Positions 27,701 through 36,500 of a DNA stretch of 64,000 bases are shown one piece after another. Source of the stretch: Verrucomicrobiaceae bacterium (GTDB taxonomy: Bacteria; Verrucomicrobiota; Verrucomicrobiia; Verrucomicrobiales; Verrucomicrobiaceae); contig JACKQF010000005.1 of the NCBI GenBank assembly GCA_024232965.1, positions 310,001 to 374,000 of the forward strand. Direction: 5' to 3'. How positions within the stretch are numbered: position 1 is the first letter of the stretch; each line of letters opens with the position of its first letter. The notes beneath the pieces are model-generated. The model was not told the DNA's origin. It was given only the letters and a program-made list of their open reading frames with translations, and did no database searches. Made by a program: the position numbers and the translations under genes.

Positions 27701-30214
27701 AGCAGTAATCGTTGGAACCGTGGCAGTGTAAACATTTGAGTTTGCAATCCCCACTTCAATCCTCCCACCCGCCGGACCGATCTTGACACCTCGATTCGCG
27801 CTCAACGCCATCGCGTTAGCCAACTGAATGGTGCCACCATTGATCTCCAAATGGTCAGCCACCAGACCACCTGGTGCTGTCCCCAAGTTGTTATCCCGGG
27901 TTATCCTTGTGGTCCCGTTGTTGAGGTAGGTTTTTCCCGTGTAACTGTTGGTGCCGTTCAAGATGAGCAGCCCAAGCCCCCCTTTCACGAGAGAATCGCC
28001 CGCCCCGCTTACTACCGAATTCACGGTTAGTTGCCTGTCAAAAATCGTGAAAACCAATTCAGACCCTCCGCTGGTCAGAGCCCCCTGGTTGATGACGTGG
28101 TCCCTCGTGCTACTCAGAATCCCACCCGAAGCGATCGTTAGCGTCCGATTGGCCGCCCCCAAGTTCACGGTGCGATTCTGATTGTTGCTTGTCGTGATAT
28201 TGAGCGAATTAATCGTGGTAGAAGCACTCATCGTCGCTGGGTTCGTGCCCGACACCTTGGCGTTCGTTGTAGCCAACCAAGTCGTAGGTGACTGGTCAAC
28301 GGTGTAGCCAGAGAAAGGGCCGAACCCATTTGCACCATATGTTGCCCATTCTTTGCCCACAGTAGCCCAACCGCCTGGGACGATCCCGTTTACGGTAGTA
28401 AGAGCTGAACCAAACTTCACCTTGCCAGAGCCCCCAATGTCGGCTCGAGTGATGTTCAGCGTTGTTCCAGGTTGCCGATCCAAGCTCGAGGAAAATGTCA
28501 ACGTCCCAGTCCCTGCATGAGCGATTTGCAGTTCACCCTTAGCAAGGGTCAACTGGCCAATCGTCTCGCTTGTCCCCGAGCCTGCATTGAAATTGAAACG
28601 TCCTCCTTTTGAAATGAACAAGGTAGAGTCACCAATGCGGTTTGAGTTGGACGTCGCTCCATTGTCGACAGCGAACTCTCCCGAATTTCCAGCCCGTCCC
28701 GCCAGGGTGATACTGGTTGGCGATCCAATCGATCCACCGTTGCGAATTCGGAACGTAGCCTGATTCACTGAGACGCTGCCTGAAACTGGATTGGACCCTA
28801 AAACATCCACCAATGACAGCGTGGTACTGAAATCTCCAGTCACTTTGAAATCGCCGTTGATCGCATTGCTTGCGCTCAAGATGAGATCCATGTTCTGGTT
28901 GATCTCTCTGCCGCCAACCGTAACACCCGTGAAGGTATTCCCACCTCCACTGAGTGTCAGCCCCCCTTGAAGCACGCGCAACTCGCCGAGATTGTTCCCC
29001 CCGGCCTGATAGGTAATGTATCCGTTATTGCCACCTGGCGCATAGATTTCGAGGTCGCCGCCACCGGTGATCGTGTCGTTAAAGTTCAGGTTGTTGTTGG
29101 CCAAGTGGCTCAAGCGCACCGCAGCGCCAGACTGAACCAAAATCGAACTGGCGAAGTTTGTCGTATCAATCAGCTCCAGCGTGCCGTTGGTGACCGTTGT
29201 CGCCCCTGTGTAGCGGATGTTCGCCCCTTGCATCGTCATCAGTCCATTACCTGCTTTGGTCAGCCCCAATGTTCCAGTGCCAGTGCCGCCCGAACGGTCG
29301 CGAAAGTAGGCACCCACATATGAGAAGTCGTCACCTGCCACCGTCAGGACTGCATTCGTATTGACAGTCTCGCTCTCCATATTTTCGATGACAGCACCGC
29401 TGCCGATATCCAGAATCCGCCCCACGGTTTCGTTCCCACCCATAAGCTTAAAGTATCCCCAACGGCTGCTGACGCCCTCAAATCTGACCGTCGCAGTATC
29501 CTTGATTTGATCAAGGTTCGTCCGCCCCGATTCCAATTGAAGCACCGCGTGTCCATGGCCCCCAAATGATCCATTGCCAACCCGGATATTACCCCCGATT
29601 GCGTTGCCTGTCGCGGCGGCTAACTCCACCTGCGGGTTATTGTTCACGCTGTTGGTTCCGCGATTCCAAAGCCACAAATCTACATCAGAGGCGGAATTGT
29701 CCCCCATTAGTCTGAGCCTGCCATTTCCGTAATCAGTGATTACCCCCGCTCCCTCTAATGCTCCGGTGAGCCGAATTTGCTGGGTCGTGATCCTCATATT
29801 CAAGACCTGGTCCACATGAATCGGAGCGCTAATGGTATCCACTCCACCCTGGAATTTGTTCAAAAATGAATTCCCACCCGCAAGGTCCCCAAAGTCAAAG
29901 GTCAGTGTGCTGCCTGCTATGGTGTAGGATTGATTGCTGCTTGTATCACCAAGCACCAGAAACCCCACTGTGCGGGGACCATCCAGAGTGATTGTCCGAT
30001 TGGCCGTGATATTGTTGTTCAGACTTACAATGCTTCCCACTCCGCCTGGCACAATATTGTTCGGAACCCAATTCGATGCGGTCCCCCAGTTGCCATTATT
30101 GTTGAGGTTCCAAGATCCAAACGTCTGCGCAGAAAGTTCAGAAGCATCGCCGATTGCAAATGACAGGACGCCGACGGTGATCAGTTGGAGGTGGAAACGT
30201 GAAAAATGTTTCAT
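18752..30214 (-). CDS. Giant 2: beta-strand-repeat protein with Ig and shared C-terminal module
   Basis: A 3820-residue secreted protein with a signal peptide ending near ASELSAQ. Beta-strand repeats lie near residues 316, 738, 1011, 1161, 1703, 2191, 2353 and 2778. A YYVVN insert (GNLANGTPIVFSGTSVPTG, then SYYVVNSTGVSF) lies at about 1210-1275, which giant 1 lacks. GIP-type modules lie near 1640-1705 and 2110-2190, and LVKDNVENPEWNGVYQV near 2591. From about 2971 come Ig-like domains with the YQWKKGG...SYTVVVTN pattern, then a putative-Ig (He_PIG) domain at about 3315-3400 (GLPSGLKMDRITGLITGRP). The last ~415 residues (19990 to the stop) form a beta-rich module shared with giant 3 and the RCC1 protein at 49.3 kb. 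There is no PEP-CTERM and no recognisable autotransporter barrel. A strong promoter lies directly before the start. Likely exported surface adhesin or matrix protein; function unknown. Confidence 0.87.
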   Translation of the reverse strand: MKHFSRFHLQLITVGVLSFAIGDASELSAQTFGSWNLNNNGNWGTASNWVPNNIVPGGVGSIVSLNNNITANRTITLDGPRTVGFLVLGDTSSNQSYTIAGSTLTFDFGDLAGGNSFLNKFQGGVDTISAPIHVDQVLNMRITTQQIRLTGALEGAGVITDYGNGRLRLMGDNSASDVDLWLWNRGTNSVNNNPQVELAAATGNAIGGNIRVGNGSFGGHGHAVLQLESGRTNLDQIKDTATVRFEGVSSRWGYFKLMGGNETVGRILDIGSGAVIENMESETVNTNAVLTVAGDDFSYVGAYFRDRSGGTGTGTLGLTKAGNGLMTMQGANIRYTGATTVTNGTLELIDTTNFASSILVQSGAAVRLSHLANNNLNFNDTITGGGDLEIYAPGGNNGYITYQAGGNNLGELRVLQGGLTLSGGGNTFTGVTVGGREINQNMDLILSASNAINGDFKVTGDFSTTLSLVDVLGSNPVSGSVSVNQATFRIRNGGSIGSPTSITLAGRAGNSGEFAVDNGATSNSNRIGDSTLFISKGGRFNFNAGSGTSETIGQLTLAKGELQIAHAGTGTLTFSSSLDRQPGTTLNITRADIGGSGKVKFGSALTTVNGIVPGGWATVGKEWATYGANGFGPFSGYTVDQSPTTWLATTNAKVSGTNPATMSASTTINSLNITTSNNQNRTVNLGAANRTLTIASGGILSSTRDHVINQGALTSGGSELVFTIFDRQLTVNSVVSGAGDSLVKGGLGLLILNGTNSYTGKTYLNNGTTRITRDNNLGTAPGGLVADHLEINGGTIQLANAMALSANRGVKIGPAGGRIEVGIANSNVYTATVPTITAEGVLEVAVRADQSLNTHSTLNLGTTGQSQVFAGGIKTELYAGTINVLGTNTVGPVYVEIGDLNFPEDTDFTGNIRMAGGVMRLGGANTLAGVVNMIEGELALMQSDSFGVDGFTLNLGNGVLSLNETTQTIRDFTSGTRGEIRNGGDAEATVVFNLDRELLLNSALHNGDGLGRLNVTKTGPGVLRLNSADSTFTGVLRVEEGVVSVTSIDIAGVPSAMGSGGTYDADRIVLNGGGIRYDQTVPRITDRSFTLGTGPNAGTLIARGSNREATITIGQNYPDYFYITPAVAFEGAGARTLTLAGYNAGYNQFNVPLGDKSIAEQTSLLKIGAGIWEIPRNNAFTGLTTVQEGILAVSADGALGVEVPLTATTPNNLTGEFSGNLANGTPIVFSGTSVPTGIDPNRSYYVVNSTGVSFQVAVSPEDFGNPIAFTDDGNNVSFSHSAGAGVALYGGRFELRAVDYQTPETMLMEGGQLFSQVGSSTWAGPVMVNANSTVNVLEGATIQFTGVLSGNRGISQAGEGTVILSGSAATQNTGGWDNGNRYYSVQSGSLVLDYSTDNTSKLADQARLSFGGSRRGGTLILSGGSHEEIVFAATINAGENAIYREPGSTAIIRLNALSRQQGASLYFDEPEIAKVDNTNVNNILGAWAIIRDPNQNDLDWARNKTNGGDGLVVPFGSGSGSGSYLTNNLATNANSNFTNNVTRPSNTTTYSMRFNGKTVPGDITLTLNGALNQNQTGGFLITPKMGTFDAIISGDGKLYSGNAQQMPDFLINQYNPSGSLVIKNEIMDRPEFVSGAGATLDSSNNRRINGLNAALVASLPIGTLLTDPNLPVGSTVTGYYSSTSIQISVPHAMNGSPVAPTFTFHTGLEKLGPGPLVLESANTYTGVTFLANGVLSATVIADGGQPSSIGASSNAAVNLSFNGGTLRYLGDSTTTNRNFTVNESARFEVAHELATLTMTGSASGADRIEVGGPGTLIMAGASTGTTHWYLDEGRVEMRLNTGNNRFANGLADLTLAGGALVVVADPAASRLQQFGGQFKVGEGASEVRAISAVGGTNGISATVQLGGVDEIFSVLRDSGGTVQFVEDPVPNGGAAIINLALPILERATILPYASYLDTSNLSQRGVNNFAASDITTTAVVSADFLSLHDIGSAYNDPNPSGGGSGGWTGRFVNPSEGASGSFNGVLTDDRSVGTLRYFYPGDSLVEIPSGLTLNIENGGVMVGANVGNNSKEISGAGVLSGGLVSENGGRDLIWHNYNRASPFLIGAEIGEFTITLPDSGTVAQGSSTVAFDYSASIILPTLEVGMLVEGPGIPSGTRIAALQLEYFSIILTQPAVTDVTNGTFVFTVGTSFVQTGIGTTALAGTNTYTGNTFVHGGVLRLDSSGAVPGGIAATGGTSALIVEGGVVGLGAADFSRGVGFGVDNVQFKGTGGFAAYGADRVVNFGGSNAGVAWGVGGFIPVGSALQLGAFDSTHKVTITNPLTLGYGRQVVTANDGFAAIDGELSGVISGAAELVKRGAGTLRLSGDNTFLGGVSVEEGTLIGANSSNTFGLGAVKVGVSNLTSGNGQLTLGIEGGTVSNPVHVGAQNGEGNTMLSFGANGELAGSVTLDRAVFVSPEGLATRGAISGVIDGVGGLTVTSIGSVILSNAANTFGAAGGPSGDDIDGSLIVRSGNLVAGATGALGAGIVELGDALPSLLVVDRATTGGDLIIKGGHFDPLHNGLFTGPGPGAFVEVANVVDGRTFTRADIGAKILVKDNVENPEWNGVYQVQFYDIPVNSPDPQPTNTMNLVRVAAMDEIAEFVYGTRVNVTNGTVNAGASYFLAGDVAEVNVSAVHFRPDVDNPNVGLLVEGAGVTVANGVDINSTIGSGLATVGGSPSLTAGEAFFTGNMTLRNLLSGTQETQTLRVHSDTSTGAGVTFAGVIAEADGGMGATNDKLMLIKTGTGRVTFSSANTFNGGTTISGGALFANNTLGSATGSGSVMVEAGGTLAGVGFIGGDVMLAGAVANPANLSPGDPEIAGGIGVLTLSQDLILGQESAAWFTILADGVNDRVVVATLSADETALFNILFDPTYVPMTGDSFDLIDWASAPTTGDLDLTDNLVLPVVSPVLFWDTSLFNTDGILSLVDAILPPTIVTDPISQTVNPGANVQLSVVASGSGPFSYQWKKGGVEIPGAVNRTLNLTDIDESDEGSYTVVVTNLGGDTPSGAGVLTVNDPIVITDQPDTLVRFDGQTATFSVVATGTGPIAYQWQFNQTNLDGEVGDTLTVTANTSTVGSYRVLVTNIVGTQPSANANLALFGPDAAIVQEPVSQMIGVGDTLNLAVVAQGDAPLGLQWKRNNGTLRGYTSAALSIPNATTARAGAYTCVAANVVGGVKKTATSSVAQVGVVDRRDKNFVLKIGARVTFSILAAGNNLTYQWMKDSVDIPGATAKTLVLSGLQVADSGDYVCRVTRSGETPALGVSMINGGTNNLRVYDTAPTSTLAGALPAGMVSEAYSYQFPVDPAINMTPTSFTAKGLPSGLKMDRITGLITGRPTVWKATDYAVTVTIANLVGKVVVPTSINISDLAGTFIGKFAGPVTRQDVVNGGLGGFFTMTAAKTGSVTGKLYLGAVSYSFRGQLETSLGSPTQATASIVIARRNMTPLTLAFTIDSAVGAISAGSVADGSEVASFTAWRNPWSRTNPTTVFNGTYMRGTSTLTVASAYHTFALDLQSGSPLIGDATIPQGTGYGAFSIAATTGNLKVAGKTADGQSIVFSTFVGPNGEVAFFKTLYTAANRGSILGSMTIVAGSPAEENLLTGTATWSRGELAATSRERTYKAGFGAANPVPLNIVGGRYVAPVNPAVILGVDPEVLNNTSLTFNSANVETAALSPDINVSVLAKSKLLLPKAGTPENLARTSLVVSAAKGTISGGFKLVDANPLIPTSNVTRSVRFQGLIVRDNTGPHGCGYFILPQLPAVLGETPTNTKNLSGQMSFDVPIP

Positions 30215-30220
30215 ACCTCA

Positions 30221-30261
30221 ATCGTACTGATCTGCGCAAAAACGGTCAATACATAGTAAAT
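30221..30261 (-). promoter_or_regulatory. Promoter of giant 2, probably giving a leaderless transcript
   Basis: On the minus strand TTGACC (30244-30249), a 17-base spacer and TACGAT (30221-30226) form a good sigma-70-like pair. Only six bases separate the -10 from the ATG at 30214, so the predicted transcription start falls on or next to the start codon. The box ATTTACTATGTATTGACC (30244-30261) overlaps the -35 and is nearly the same as one before gene B. Confidence 0.6.
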
Positions 30262-30282
30262 GCGCCAACAGCCAATTCACTG

Positions 30283-30297
30283 TAAGCCGTAGGCTTA
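30283..30297. promoter_or_regulatory. Palindrome upstream of the giant 2 promoter
   Basis: TAAGCC-GTA-GGCTTA is a perfect inverted repeat with a three-base centre, 33 bases upstream of the -35 element. Its size and position suit a dimeric regulator site, but no regulator gene is adjacent. It could also fold as a small hairpin in RNA. Confidence 0.35.
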
Positions 30298-30550
30298 TTG
30301 CCGGAGTATTCGCGACAACAAGACCTAAAATACGTTCAAATATTCTTTGGCGCTTCCACCCCCTGTTTTACGGGGCAACGTCACGCAGATCTGCTCGCTG
30401 AGCTGATACTTCAAACCTTTAGCTGGCCCTCACTCAATTACCACACCTAAACCCTGACCAGGATCGAGGCAGCGCCACATACCGCCGTATAGATGGCAGC
30501 GCCCAGCCCACTAGGGGAGCAGGGCACTGGACTCTGGATGATGTCAGACG

Positions 30551-33500
30551 TTAAGGCGTGTCAAAAGTCATCAAGCCAGACAGTATCTTTGTATTGGCTG
30601 ATGTTTCGCCCGGAACCGCTGGCAACTGAGGCAGGAGGAAATAGCCGCTTCCATGCTGACCGGTGAGGTCTCGCACAATCAATCCTTGGTAGGCCACAGT
30701 CCGGGTAATGTTCTTGGTAGGATTCAATGGATCCGCTTCCACAATGGTGAACTTTCCGCTAATCGTCCCTTTTGCAGCGGATACGACCAGACTCGTCTTG
30801 CGAAGATTCAGAGGACCACCAGCGAGAGGTAAGCTTACCTTGCTTCCCGCAATGATGGAAACGTTCACGTCTGGAGAAGGCGACGGCGATTCCACGTTGG
30901 CGCCGGTGAACACCAGCGATGCGTTGTCCGGCGTCGCAGGATTGACCCCCAAGATGACATTCGGACTCACCGGAGCAACATACCGCCCGCCCACAGCCGC
31001 GAGAGAGATAGGATTAGCAGCGCCGAATCCGTCCTTGTAGATCCGCTCCTTCGAAGTGGCAGGAAGCCCAGCCGGACGTGACCACGATACTGTTCCGCCG
31101 AGAAGGTTGTTTTCCGCTGGCACGCCAGCCACAATATTGAGAGTTCCGAGGAGCGAGCCCCTATTCGCAGCGGTGTAAAGGGTCTTGAAAACCCCCACCT
31201 CGCCGTTCGGACCAACAAAAGTGGAGAACAAGATTACCTGACCGTCTGCCGTCTTTCCGGAAATCTTCAGCGCTCCAGTCGTAGAAGCAATCGAGAAGGA
31301 GGCAAATCCGTCCCCCTGTGGAACCGATGCATCGCCGATCAGCGGGGAACCGTCTGGGAGCGTCAACGCAAAGGTGTGGTAGGCAGAGGCCACAGTTAGC
31401 GTCGCGGTCCCCTTCGTATAAGTGCCGTTAAAAATGGTCGCAGGATTTGTCTTGCTCCATGAGTTCCTCCACCCAGTAAAGTTAACGGTGTCCACGCCAT
31501 CGGTGATGCTACCGACAGAGATTTGGCCTACCGTGGCATCAATGATGAAGTTGAGCGTGAGTGGCGTCATTTTCGACCGAACCACAGAGATCGTGGCCAC
31601 TGCGGAGTTTGGTGTATCTAGGCTTGTGTCCAGTTTGCCCTTGAATGCATAGGAGGCAGCGCCCATGAACAGTTTACCGCTTATCGTCCCATTTTTGGCG
31701 GCCGCCACAGTGATGAATCCGCCAAGGCCTCCATTCAGATTTGCATTGCGCTCAATTGGACCGGCGAAGGAACCGATGAAAGTTGCCGCCATGTCACTGA
31801 CCTGGATCGTGGTAGGAACGACCACTTTTCCACTCAGGTTGGATACGGTAACATTCACCGTGTACGGTGTTGACTTCCAAACCGTCGGCTTACCGCTGAT
31901 CAGACCGGTCAGCTTATTGATCGTCAGACCCGCTGGCAAACCTGACGCTACGAATGATGTCGGAGTCAGATTGATCGCGGGATCAATTGGGAATTGGTAG
32001 GAGTAGGTCCCGCTCACAACCGCTGGAGGAAGAGGAGGTGTGTGTGTGACAACCGGAGCGGAGTCATAAACTCGCAGGTTGTTGGTTCCGCCATTGAGAA
32101 CCGTTTCACCCACAACTTCAGCCTCCCCAGCACGCCCAACGCGACATACGTAGTCGCCCGAATCCGCAACCTGCAATGCACTCAAGGTCAACGTCTTTGC
32201 ATTTGCCCCGGGAATATCAACATTGTCCTTCATCCACTGGTAGGTGAGATTGTTGCCCGCAGTCGTCACGGAGAACGTCACTTTTGAGCCGATCTTCAAG
32301 ACAAAGTTCTTGGACGTCTGATCGACCACACCGACCTGAACAACCGAACTCGTGGCCGTTTTCTTGATGCCGCCGACAGTATTAGTCACGACGCAGTTGT
32401 AAGCACCGGCACGCGCAGTTGTAACGTTCGGCACTGTGTAGTTTGTCAGAGTTGCACCTTTCAGGACCGCATTGTTGCGCTTCCATTGATACGCCAAAGG
32501 CAGATCCCCCTGTGCAATCACGGAAAGGTCTAACGTCCCCCCCACCGCTACCATTGCGGGAATTGGGTCCAACAAAATTGCCGCATCAGGACCGTAAAGA
32601 GCCAAGGCCGCATTACGACTTGGGACGGTTCCGACAACGTTGGTGATTAGCACCCTGTAGATGCCCAGATTCCCAGCCGTCGCAGTAACCGTGTAAGAAT
32701 CGCTGTTTGCGAAAGGAATATTAGCACCGTCCTTCTGCCACTGGTAGGTTAGAGGCCCAGTGCCAGTCGCAACAACAGAGAACGTCGCGACTTCACTTTC
32801 AAACTTCACCTGCGTGAGCGGATGGCTAGTGACCACAATCGGGTCATTCACTGTCAGCACCCCTGCGGCACTCTCCGTAGGCCCAGCTATATTGCTGACG
32901 ACCACTGTATAGCTCCCCTCGCTCGCCTGCGTAACGGAAGTCAGCGTCAGAGTGCGCTTTGTCGCCCCAACGATGTTATTGCCGTCCTTCTTCCACTGGT
33001 AAGTGTACGGACCACTTCCTCCAGCAATGACGTCCAGCAAAACGTTGCTGCCAGGATTGACGGATTGGGACAATGGGGGGCTAACGATAAATGGCGGTAG
33101 AATTGCGTCCACCAAGCTCAACACCCCGTTCGTGTTGAAGAGGCTCGTATCCCAGAACAGCGCACCAGGCAGCGCAGGTAGCACGAGATTGTCTGTGAGG
33201 TCAATATCGCCTGTGGATGGGGCGGAACCCCAATTGATGAGGTCGAAAGAATCTCCCAACGTTGGAGAATAAGCGCCATCAAAAAGGATGTGGAAGAGTG
33301 TTGTCGTATTGGCGACGAGGGACGAGGCCACTAGCAAATCATTGTCAGCGACCCCACGAATCGTAAAGATCGCCTGGGTATTGGCTCCAAAGTTGACATC
33401 ACCACCGATCGTCAAAGTTCCAATTCCACCGTTAACGGAAGGATCTCCGGGCGACACAGTGGAAGGATTTCCGACAGCCCCAAGGAGGATGAGATCGCCG

Positions 33501-36500
33501 CCAATCGTACCTGTTCCAGCAAAGGTGGTGCCGGGATTCAGAGTTACTGCGGCAGAGCCAGTGGCCGATCCAGAAACGTTATTTGCCATCAATATCCCTT
33601 CCATGACAGTGGTACCACCATGGTAGGTGTTAGCCCCCGTAAGTGTCAGCCTGCCCCCTCCAACCTTCACAACACTGAGGACGTCGGTCGTCAGCCCAGC
33701 GCCGCCGTCGGCCTCGGAGATGAGTCCACCGAGCACTACTCCAAGATTGTCTAGACTGGACGAGCTAACCTTGAGGACCTGGGATTCACGCACCCCTGCC
33801 TGTAAATCCTGAAGCTTCACAGGCCCGGTGAAGGAAGCCGTGCCTGAGGTCAATCCGCTGCTGCCGCCGATCGTAGCGACACCTGCTCCAATGGTCTGAT
33901 TCACATCAATGGAATTCGATACGGTAACACCTGCCGTTTCAACCAATACTCCGACATTGGGATTGTTAACATCCTCTCTAAACTGTACCGCACTGACATT
34001 CGGAGTCGCCGCCGTGCGGGCAATGAAATAGGCACGGCCTGCATTGATCGTTCCACTTGTAACCAACACTCGCGTTCCGTATTGGAACTCACCTGCGTCG
34101 TCCATCCCGCTGATGCGCGTGAGGTTCATCGTATTCGCTGGTTGAGGATCCGGGCTATTGACAGGGATGTCATAGAACACCACGCGATAAACACCGTTCT
34201 GCTCGGGATGCTCCGCGTTGTCCTTGACCAGAATCTGCGCGCCCGCATCAGCGCGGGTGAACGTCCGTCCGTCAATAGTATTGCTCACCTCAAGGAAAGC
34301 GCCGGGCCCACTGACGCTCGCAAAAAGCCCGTTGTGCAAAGCATTGAAGTACCCACCTTTGATGGTGATGTCCTGCCCCGTCGTTGCACGATCAACTGGG
34401 AAAACTCCCGGGAGCGCATCCCCCAATTCAATGTTTGCAGATCCTAGTGCGCCAGTCGCCCCTGCGACGATATTGCCCGAACGCACGATCACGCTGCCGT
34501 CAATGGCATTCCCGGCCGCGCCACCAGAACTGCCAAAGTTGTTGGCCGTGTTGCTGAGAATCACACTTCCAGTGGAAGTGATCGTGACACCGCCGACTCC
34601 ACTCATTAGCCCGCTAATCGTACCGCGAGTGGCAGCACCCACCGCCGACAAAAACACGTCCTGATCGAGCAAGACTGCACCAGAGAAGACCCCATCCGCT
34701 CCAAAACGAACCAAACTGTTCCCCGCGGAGTTCACGTCACCGACATGAACAGGATTGGCTACTGTGCCGCCTTCAATTCCCAAAGTTAGTTGTCCCGACA
34801 CGTTTGTGAAACTTGTCGCACCGACGCTCAAAGTGCCGGACGAAGCGCCAAATGGCGCCACTGAATTTGCACCTGTAAGCGACCCCTCCTCCAGGGCAAC
34901 CCCACCAGTAAAAGTATTGACGCCACTGAGGCGGAGTTCCCCAAAGCCACGCTTTACGAGTTCGGCATTCCCGCTGATGACTCCGCTCAATTCACCGTCC
35001 ACCGCGCCAGTGCCATTTTCCGCCCTTACCACCTGACTTCCATAACCAAGCACGATCGGGTTCGTCACCGTCACTTTGTGGGTTGAGTCATGAGCGCCCA
35101 GGATGAGAGCAGATCCGACAGGAACAAATCCGCCCACACCCCAGGCGAGTGGCGCATTCGCACCACCAAAATTGACCAACCGATCCGCGCCATAAGCAGC
35201 GAAACCGCCATCTCCCTTAAACTCGATCTGCGAAACCCCGGTTCCGATAGAACGAGTGAAGTTCGACGAATTCAGCCCAAGAACGCCCCCTTCGATGACG
35301 ATCTGACTGGTACCCCCAGTTGCAGCAATGCCACCGGGGATCGCGTTAGCACTGTCCACACGGAGCACCCCGCCATGCACAAAGGTCTTGCCGCTGTAGG
35401 TGTTGGAGCCAACGAGCGCTGTGGTGCCAATCCCTGTTTGGAGAAAATTCGTAACGCCAGTGAACGAAAAGCTCCCGTGGTTAACTGTCGCCGTTGCCGC
35501 TTGGCTGAGAATGATTCCGAAGAAGCTCGGGTCCAAAGAATCAATGGTAGTGCCGATGGGTATTCCTGGACCAGAAACCACCATACCGACTTCCAGATAG
35601 TTGAAGATCTGTGCGGAAACATACCCCACAGTCATGGTTGAAGATCCCAAAAAGACATTCGCTCCAGAATCTGGGTTGGAAGTTCCGACCACGCTGAGTG
35701 TGTCGTCGATAATCTTTGTCCCAATGAGGAAGGTAGCGGCCTTGTTGTAATTGTGCCACATCAGATCCCTGCCACCATCAGCGCTGGGCAAACCACCGGT
35801 GAGGGAACCCGCACCCGTGATCTGTTTGGTATTCGCTGCCACATTGGCACCCACCATAACACCGCCACTGGCGATGCGGAGCGTGCGCCCGTTAGGCACC
35901 TGCACGTTGCTGGCTCCTGGAGTAAAATATCGGAGCGTTCCCACGACTGCATCATCACTCAATGTTCCATTCAGAGAGCCATTGGCACCTTCAGATGGAT
36001 TGATGATGTCACTTGTCCAATTGTTTGGGTTATTGTAGAACGTCCCAATGTCATGAAGCGAAAGGAAGTCGGCAGAAACAATTGCCGCGGTCGTGATGTC
36101 AACCGCCGCAAAGTTATTCACTCCACGTTGCGATAGATCAGTCGTGTTCAAATAAGTTGCGTACGGCATGATTGTCGCCCTCTGCAGAATAGGTATCGCC
36201 AGGGTAATGTTTGCCGCCCCACCACCATCAACCGGATCCTCAACAAACTGAACCGTCCCGCCTTCATTCCGGATGACCGGGAAGATCTCATCCACACCAC
36301 CGATCTGAATAGTCAGTGCACGTCCAGCGACGCCACCAACCGCCGAGATGGCGCGAACTTCTGAGGCTCCCTCCGCCACCGTGAATTGCCCTCCAAACTG
36401 CTGGATTCGGTCGGCGGCAGTGTCACCAACGATACGCAGCGCACCGCCTGCCAACGTAAGGTCTGCCAGACTCGTAGCGAAACGATTGTTCCCTGTATTC

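Larger units (their letters stand above)
30215..30550. other. 336-base intergenic region between giants 3 and 2
   Basis: The only gap longer than 300 bases in the window. It holds the giant 2 promoter and a palindrome at its left end (listed separately). It also has a weak CCCC/GGGG hairpin at 30360-30375, and a nine-base direct repeat GGCAGCGCC at 30468-30476 and 30495-30503. No credible ORF, tRNA-like fold or clear terminator for giant 3 was found. Confidence 0.5.

Noticed and set aside
30468..30503. Nine-base direct repeat GGCAGCGCC as a regulatory or insertion target site
   Set aside because: Too short to be distinguished from chance and not next to any promoter or mobile element.
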